From Bacteriovoracaceae bacterium (GTDB lineage Bacteria > Bdellovibrionota > Bacteriovoracia > Bacteriovoracales > Bacteriovoracaceae), in the NCBI GenBank assembly GCA_947440875.1, contig CANETG010000021.1, positions 1-17,895 on the forward strand: a DNA stretch of 17,895 nucleotides. Direction: 5' to 3'. Positions 14,278 to 17,895 of the stretch are shown piece by piece (position 1 is the first letter of the stretch; the number at the start of each line of letters is the position of its first letter). The translations under genes were made by a program, and so were the position numbers. The notes under the pieces were generated by a model. That model made no database searches and was not told the DNA's origin. It saw only the letters and a list, made by a program, of their open reading frames with translations.

Positions 14278-14666
14278 TGGCGCTTCACTTGATTTATTTT
14301 TTCCAATCGTCTCAAAATCAGAATGAATCTTGGACCCCCGCCCGCTACAAAGTGGTTCATTTTTTTGGGGACGAGGGATTTATTCCTGAGATGACTTTGC
14401 GGGAGTTCGCCAAGTCTGATCCGCACGCAGACTCAACTGATCTGACGTTCCTTTCGCTCGATGATCTCAAGTCTTTTGCCAATCGTGTGGCGGAAGATTT
14501 AGGAAGTGAAAGTGTCAGACTTCTCTCGGTGCAGGATTACAATATCGGCCTCGACGGAGCGAGAGACAACCAAGAATTAAAAGAGATTTTTGTCAAATAC
14601 GGTGAGACGGTCCAGACCGCGGCGCCTTCCAAGAAAAGAAGTTTATTCGGTAAGCTTTTTAATTAA
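14277..14666 (+). CDS. Hypothetical protein, 129 residues
   Basis: Small soluble acidic protein with no family I recognise and no signal peptide. The N-terminus (LHLIYFF) looks like a first beta-strand; a mixed alpha/beta body follows (LSLDDLKSFANRVAEDL), and the C-terminus ends in a basic amphipathic tail, KKRSLFGKLFN, that could touch membrane or nucleic acid. Its start shares one base with the stop of the preceding gene (TAATG) and GAGGAG lies 5 nt upstream, inside that gene. The coupling suggests it works with the 563-residue protein, perhaps as a partner. There is a single Cys-free chain, so no metal site is suggested. Confidence 0.8.
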   Translation: MALHLIYFFQSSQNQNESWTPARYKVVHFFGDEGFIPEMTLREFAKSDPHADSTDLTFLSLDDLKSFANRVAEDLGSESVRLLSVQDYNIGLDGARDNQELKEIFVKYGETVQTAAPSKKRSLFGKLFN

Positions 14667-14788
14667 TGGCCGCCGGATGGTAATAACTACCCAGTTAACT
14701 CTGTAGCGCCTTGTTTTTTTCTTAAGATCAAGATAATTACCCTTTCAAACAATAAGACTGGTAAGCATGTATGCAAAGAGAGGTTTTT

Positions 14789-15490
14789 ATGAAATCCATT
14801 TTCCTTCTATCCACGCTACTTGTATCCATGCAAACGTTTGCAACGATCCATCAGGATATCAAAGATCTTAAGAAACAAATCGTATCTACGGCCCAAAAGT
14901 ATCAAGGCCAAGGTGATCCCGATTTTAAGATTCAGAATGAACTCGAACCCCTTGTGGCCAAGCTCCTCACTTTGGAGCCCCAGCCAACGGTCGTCAACCG
15001 CTTGCCACTCATCTTCGGCGTTTGGAAACAGGTTTGGGGTCCCTATGAATATAGAAAAAATGATAGGAGTGTTGATCCCACGCTGGACCCAAAAGAAATC
15101 TATCAAGTCGTTTCTCCGGAAGGATTCTACTATAATGTCTCTCCCAACAGAGACCCGAGGAGCTTGAAAGAAAAAAACATCAATTACCTCCGGGGAGAAT
15201 ACAGTCTTTCCAAGGCTGATCCCAATGGTCTGAACGTCAGGTTTACTAAATTCATCGGTATGAAAACTAGACCGGTAGAAAGAGCGATCTATCAGTTCGT
15301 TGAGGAAGCTGAACGCAACCAATTGCCGGAGCAAATAACAGTCGTTCCCAGACTTATCGTAAGATTTTTTTTCGGGGGAGGCACTCTGAGAGAAATCTAC
15401 ACCGACGACACTCTCAGGATTTTGTACGGATCTAACGGAAAAGAGTTTAAAAAACAATATCTCTACATTATGACTAGGGTTAAGGACTAG
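14789..15490 (+). CDS. Exported protein with PAP/fibrillin-like (lipocalin-type) domain
   Basis: 233 residues; residues 1-18 form a signal peptide (MKSIFLLSTLLVSMQTFA). The start is the ATG at 14789, preceded by GAGAGG 5 nt upstream; the in-frame ATG at 14771 lies before that ribosome-binding site. A short helical region (20-60) is followed by LPLIFGVWKQVWGPYEY (72-88), a repeated strand pattern (YQVVSPEGFYYNV, LNVRFTKFIG), and near the end IYTDDTLRILYGSNGKEF (203-220). This order and the final Tyr-x-Asp-x-x-Leu-Arg-Ile-x-x-Gly motif resemble PAP/fibrillin domains, lipocalin-like lipid binders known from plastids and cyanobacteria. That assignment is from memory of the pattern and is tentative. 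An equally long open frame on the opposite strand is a shadow. Confidence 0.82.
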   Translation: MKSIFLLSTLLVSMQTFATIHQDIKDLKKQIVSTAQKYQGQGDPDFKIQNELEPLVAKLLTLEPQPTVVNRLPLIFGVWKQVWGPYEYRKNDRSVDPTLDPKEIYQVVSPEGFYYNVSPNRDPRSLKEKNINYLRGEYSLSKADPNGLNVRFTKFIGMKTRPVERAIYQFVEEAERNQLPEQITVVPRLIVRFFFGGGTLREIYTDDTLRILYGSNGKEFKKQYLYIMTRVKD

Positions 15491-15493
15491 CCC

Positions 15494-15568
15494 TCCAAGA
15501 TTTGAAGGCGTGGGATCTGATACCATCGCTTTCCTCAATTTCGAGGGAAGCGAAAGTGAATTCTTGGA
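15494..15568. other. Nested stem-loop structure in non-coding region
   Basis: An outer 7-bp inverted repeat TCCAAGA (15494-15500)/TCTTGGA (15562-15568) encloses a strong inner hairpin, TCGCTTTCCTC (15526-15536)/GAGGGAAGCGA (15543-15553), with a 6-nt loop AATTTC and 11 pairs including one G-U. No T-run follows on either strand, so it is not a standard rho-independent terminator. It lies just after the stop at 15490 and may be a 3'-end stabiliser, a factor-dependent terminator or part of a small RNA. The rest of the ~245-bp gap, to 15735, has no supportable gene; a further weak inverted repeat (GAATTCC with GGAAATTC) lies near 15600-15630. Confidence 0.45.
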
Positions 15569-15735
15569 AGTCCATCGAGGATCGAAATCTCCCGGGAAGA
15601 ATTCCTACTTAAAATCACAGGAAATTCATGGGTTACCTAAGGCTGTCTGTTTCCTGAACACCCCCTGAAAAAAAGTTTGTTCCTGCCGCTCAAGATTCAA
15701 GAAAGGTTATGATGAACTCCATTACCGGAGGCCAT

Positions 15736-16149
15736 ATGAAATTCGCATTGATCCTTTTAGCTCTCGTCTCTTTTTCATCATTCGCTCAAACGGCAAGTCC
15801 ACTGAAAAAGATTCTCGCGACTCACTCCTGTGAGATGAAGATTATGAAAACTCCGGTGATCTTCGCCAAAGAAAAAGTCAGAACTTTATCGGGAGGTCTT
15901 ATTTTTACCGCCAACGAGTGGAGTGCGAGCCTTCGTCGCTTGAAAGTCAACCGGACGATCATGATTCACTCAATGACGAAAAAACAGATTCTGATGGATG
16001 ATTCTTCGATTGCTTCGGTTTGTGTCCTGAACGAAATGATACGGAAATGTGACCTCAAAATGGAGTCTTTGACTATTTCGCAAATAGAGGAAAAGTCAGG
16101 GAATAACGTCAAAATCTCATGCCGTAAGGACGTCGTCACCGATATCTGA
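15736..16149 (+). CDS. Small exported four-cysteine protein, function unknown
   Basis: 137 residues with a clear signal peptide (MKFALILLALVSFSSFA, cleavage about residue 17). The start at 15736 has a perfect GGAGG 4 nt upstream, so the earlier in-frame ATG at 15709 is not needed. The mature chain is about 120 residues, basic, and contains exactly four cysteines (32, 96, 105, 129), consistent with two disulfides in the periplasm or outside the cell. No family is recognised. It stands alone between a non-coding region and rlmN. Confidence 0.8.
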   Translation: MKFALILLALVSFSSFAQTASPLKKILATHSCEMKIMKTPVIFAKEKVRTLSGGLIFTANEWSASLRRLKVNRTIMIHSMTKKQILMDDSSIASVCVLNEMIRKCDLKMESLTISQIEEKSGNNVKISCRKDVVTDI

Positions 16150-16239
16150 ACTCATTTCGTACCCACGGGCCCTGTCATTCTTATCCAGTAGGATCCTTTC
16201 ACCTTGCCAGAAGGACCCCAGACCCTTAAAAACAGGAAC

Positions 16240-17367
16240 ATGAAACCGTCATTCTTTGATCTTACCCATGATGACTTGAAGGTCGTTCTTAAAGAGAAAG
16301 GCTTCTCACCATTTGGTGCGACTCAGATCTTTGATTGGGTTTATCGCAAATGGATTTTTGAACCGGCCCTTTGGTCAAATGTGTCGAAGGGTGCCCGCGA
16401 ATTTCTCTCTGAACATTACGACATGTCTTTACTCAAAATCGTTTGGAATGGTTTATCCAAAGACGGCACTCGAAAATTCCTCGTGAAAATGGTTGATGGC
16501 CAGACCGTTGAAACGGTTGCGATTCCCGCGCGCGAGCGTCTGACTCTTTGTGTTTCTTCGCAGGTGGGATGTGCCGTTGGTTGTACTTTTTGTCACACGG
16601 CCACTCAGGGTCTTAAGCGGCATTTAAAACCCGGTGAAGTTGTGGGTCAGTACATCGCGGTTCAGGACTGGCTCAATAAAAATACGCTCGAAGAAAAACT
16701 CACCAACATTGTTTATATGGGTCAGGGCGAGCCACTTCATAACTACGAAAATATGAAGAAGGCGACACAGATTTTCATGCAGGAAAATGGACTGGCCCTT
16801 GGTCAAAGACGGATCACTCTTTCTACTTCCGGACTTGTGCCAGCGATTGAAAAACTCGCCACAGATTTTCCGACGGTGAATATTGCGATCTCTCTTCACT
16901 CAGCAAGAAACGATGTGCGCACTGAACTCATGCCGATCAATAAGGTTTACGACATCGAAAGACTTTTTAAAGCGATCAAACAGATTCCTCTGAAAGCTCA
17001 CAGACGAATTACTTACGAGTATCTTCTGGCCGCTGACATCAATGATACGCAGGAAGACGTCGACGCTTTGGCAAAACTTCTGAATCCGAAAGAATCCAAA
17101 ATCAATCTCATTCCGTTCAACGAATACCCCGGATCAAAGTACAAGCGTCCGACAGAACAGAAGATCATGTGGTTTTTGGATCAGATGATTAAGAAAGGAT
17201 TTACCTGCACGATCCGCACGACGAAAGGTACCGATATCCTCGCCGCCTGCGGACAATTAAAGAGTGAGTTTGAGAAAGTGAATCTCTGGAATAAAGACGC
17301 GGGTCCGGTTGTTATTCCGAGTATTGCCAGTAGCGTACTTCAGAATCAGTCTCAGATTCCTCAGTAG
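16240..17367 (+). CDS. rlmN: 23S rRNA (A2503-C2) / tRNA (A37-C2) methyltransferase RlmN
   Basis: 375-residue radical-SAM methylase that adds methyl to C2 of A2503 in 23S rRNA and of A37 in some tRNAs, helping translational accuracy. The [4Fe-4S] motif is CAVGCTFC (Cys111, Cys115, Cys118). The mechanistic pair is present: Cys104 in LCVSSQVG, and Cys337 in TDILAACGQL. Other marks are VYMGQGEPLHN (158-168, with Gln where most have Met), TLSTSGLVPAI, ISLHSARNDVR, and IPFNEYPGSKY. The start at ATG 16240 matches the family N-terminus (FDLTHDDLK); an in-frame TTG at 16204 would add 12 residues. The ribosome-binding site is short (AGG 3 nt before). The C-terminal tail after about 345 is longer than usual and overlaps a convergent small gene. 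RlmN rather than Cfr is chosen because of overall chromosomal context and motif set. Confidence 0.96.
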   Translation: MKPSFFDLTHDDLKVVLKEKGFSPFGATQIFDWVYRKWIFEPALWSNVSKGAREFLSEHYDMSLLKIVWNGLSKDGTRKFLVKMVDGQTVETVAIPARERLTLCVSSQVGCAVGCTFCHTATQGLKRHLKPGEVVGQYIAVQDWLNKNTLEEKLTNIVYMGQGEPLHNYENMKKATQIFMQENGLALGQRRITLSTSGLVPAIEKLATDFPTVNIAISLHSARNDVRTELMPINKVYDIERLFKAIKQIPLKAHRRITYEYLLAADINDTQEDVDALAKLLNPKESKINLIPFNEYPGSKYKRPTEQKIMWFLDQMIKKGFTCTIRTTKGTDILAACGQLKSEFEKVNLWNKDAGPVVIPSIASSVLQNQSQIPQ

Positions 17368-17548
17368 GTACTTCTGCTCTTTTTGCCTTTTTCTGTTTTC
17401 CACCCGCCACTTCGCGTTTTACTTCTACCGCTGGTTTTTCAACCTTGTAGGATTCAACGTCTTTCATGTCTTCCTGGACCACGTCTGGTTTTGCGTAAGA
17501 CAGACTTACCCAGCAAAGAGCGACTAATAGGATGAGATTTTTCATCAT
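17312..17548 (-). CDS. Small exported charged protein overlapping rlmN 3' end
   Basis: 78 residues beginning with a signal peptide (KNLILLVALCWVSLSYA, cleavage near residue 19), followed by a highly charged, low-complexity mature part (VEKPAVEVKREVAGGKQKKAKRAE, then an acidic stretch ending YWQYSE). The start at ATG 17548 has GAGGG 7 nt upstream; a second ATG follows directly at 17545. The signal peptide and ribosome-binding site argue that it is real despite its size. Its last 56 bp lie antisense to the variable tail of rlmN. Function unknown; it could be a periplasmic or cell-wall-associated spacer peptide. Confidence 0.6.
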   Translation of the reverse strand: MMKNLILLVALCWVSLSYAKPDVVQEDMKDVESYKVEKPAVEVKREVAGGKQKKAKRAEVPTEESETDSEVRYWQYSE

Positions 17549-17714
17549 AAGGATTCCCTCGTATGAGTCCTCCATGGACCCATACTTTCTCTTCGGCTGG
17601 CCAAATTAAAAATGAAGTTCACTTATTTCATGTTCTTAATGCGGCGCAAAAACTGTTTAGATTTTGCAAAGTAAGAGGATTTTGGATGACGAGTAGGATT
17701 TATTAGGAGAATTT

Positions 17715-17744
17715 ATGTCAAGTATTAGTAAGATTAATAAGTAG
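17715..17744 (+). CDS. Nine-codon leader open frame with strong ribosome-binding site
   Basis: ATG at 17715 encodes MSSISKINK and stops at TAG 17742-17744. It has AGGAG 5 nt upstream (TTAGGAGAATTTATG), the best ribosome-binding site nearby. It ends 7 nt before the TTG start of the next gene. It may be a leader peptide that sets translation of that gene by coupling, or simply a minimal spurious frame downstream of a strong site. Confidence 0.35.
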   Translation: MSSISKINK

Positions 17745-17751
17745 GTCGTTT

Positions 17752-17895
17752 TTGAAATATTTCAGCTCGATTCTCGTTTCTTTCTTTCTTATTTCCTCCG
17801 CTTTTGGAGTGGAAGTTTATTTCAATCATAACCCAAGGTCTCAATACACGGATCCTTATCGGGGGATTAACCGCCGTGGGGATAATCTTGAAGCC
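17752..17895 (+). CDS. Exported protein, 3' truncated by window end; possibly phospholipase-D-like
   Basis: Open frame of 48 codons to the end of the window, beginning with TTG at 17752. Residues 1-19 form a signal peptide (LKYFSSILVSFFLISSAFG), followed by VEVYFNHNPRSQYTDPYRG and RRGDNLEA. A partial ribosome-binding site AGTAGG (5 of 6 to consensus) lies 6 nt before the TTG, overlapping the stop of the nine-codon frame. No ATG or GTG start is available in frame upstream. The mature N-terminus recalls secreted PLD-like nuclease/phospholipase proteins of Bdellovibrionota, in which a strand VxVYFN precedes the first HKD half; the HKD motifs would lie beyond the window, so this is only a weak suggestion. 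Confidence 0.65.
   Translation, partial: MKYFSSILVSFFLISSAFGVEVYFNHNPRSQYTDPYRGINRRGDNLEA

Noticed and set aside
14700..14725. T-run at about 14714-14720 as a rho-independent terminator after the two-gene unit
   Set aside because: Only 3-4 bp imperfect pairing precedes the T-run, too weak to call.
14816..15538. Open frame of 240 codons on the minus strand opposite the PAP/fibrillin-like gene
   Set aside because: No ribosome-binding site, no recognisable motif, composition typical of an antisense shadow; the plus-strand frame has a good ribosome-binding site and signal peptide.
15655..15735. Promoter for the four-cysteine protein gene
   Set aside because: TTGTTC at about 15680 has no -10 at a suitable distance; no supportable promoter.
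16540..16640. Cfr-type antibiotic resistance methylase instead of RlmN
   Set aside because: The protein has the full RlmN motif set and chromosomal housekeeping context; Cfr is usually on mobile elements, and none is present.
17571..17578. Palindrome TCCATGGA upstream of the small minus-strand gene
   Set aside because: An isolated 8-bp palindrome is common by chance and shows no repeat nearby.
1..17895. CRISPR array, tRNA, insertion sequence, integrase or toxin-antitoxin pair
   Set aside because: No regularly spaced repeats, tRNA-like cloverleaf, transposase motifs or terminal repeats were seen on reading both strands.

Overview
The window is a compact, mostly housekeeping segment of a Gram-negative bacterial chromosome. 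It shows Sec signal peptides, a lipoprotein signal, a periplasmic di-haem peroxidase, and genes packed with start/stop overlaps. A myxobacterial/Bdellovibrio-style Ser/Thr kinase with C-terminal PEGA-like repeats, an FHA-GGDEF protein, paired acyl-CoA dehydrogenases and many small exported proteins suggest a member of the Bdellovibrionota (Bacteriovorax/Bdellovibrio-like). This is inference from gene style only; no rRNA or marker gene proves it. I found no tRNA, rRNA, CRISPR array, insertion sequence or prophage, and no gene-free stretch over 300 bp (the longest is about 245 bp).

Layout. 1-1412 (+): the 3' part of a lysophospholipase/monoacylglycerol-lipase-type hydrolase, coupled by an ATGA overlap to a small lipoprotein. 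1413-1512: a short leader with several interleaved inverted repeats. 1513-3492 (+): a membrane-anchored Ser/Thr kinase, whose stop codon directly abuts the stop of the convergent PEP synthase/pyruvate phosphate dikinase regulatory protein (3493-4368, -). That gene diverges from a di-haem cytochrome c peroxidase (4445-5380, +) across 76 bp with overlapping candidate promoters.

5417-12481 is a minus-strand block of six genes. An isovaleryl-CoA-dehydrogenase-like enzyme, a second acyl-CoA dehydrogenase and pgi form one tightly overlapping unit. After an 87-bp gap with a good sigma70-type promoter comes FHA-GGDEF, mutL and miaA, also tightly overlapping. From 12586 the plus strand carries a two-gene unit: an uncharacterised 563-residue protein with a tentative resemblance to GH35/GH42-type glycosidase barrels, and a 129-residue unknown. 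These are followed by an exported protein with a tentative PAP/fibrillin (lipocalin-like) signature, a hairpin-rich non-coding stretch, a small exported four-cysteine protein and rlmN. A small exported basic/acidic protein overlaps the rlmN 3' end on the minus strand. The right edge holds a ribosome-binding site with a nine-codon open frame, then the start of an exported protein cut by the window end.

Functionally the window combines central carbon metabolism (pgi, the PEP/pyruvate-node regulator), acyl-CoA oxidation, RNA modification (miaA and rlmN, both affecting decoding accuracy), DNA repair (mutL), signalling (kinase, diguanylate cyclase) and envelope proteins. I see no clear new defence or mobile system. 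The most unusual items are the structured kinase leader, the MutL lacking endonuclease motifs, the GH-like gene pair, the PAP/fibrillin-like exported protein, the structured 15.5-15.7 kb region and the mini-ORF near 17.7 kb.
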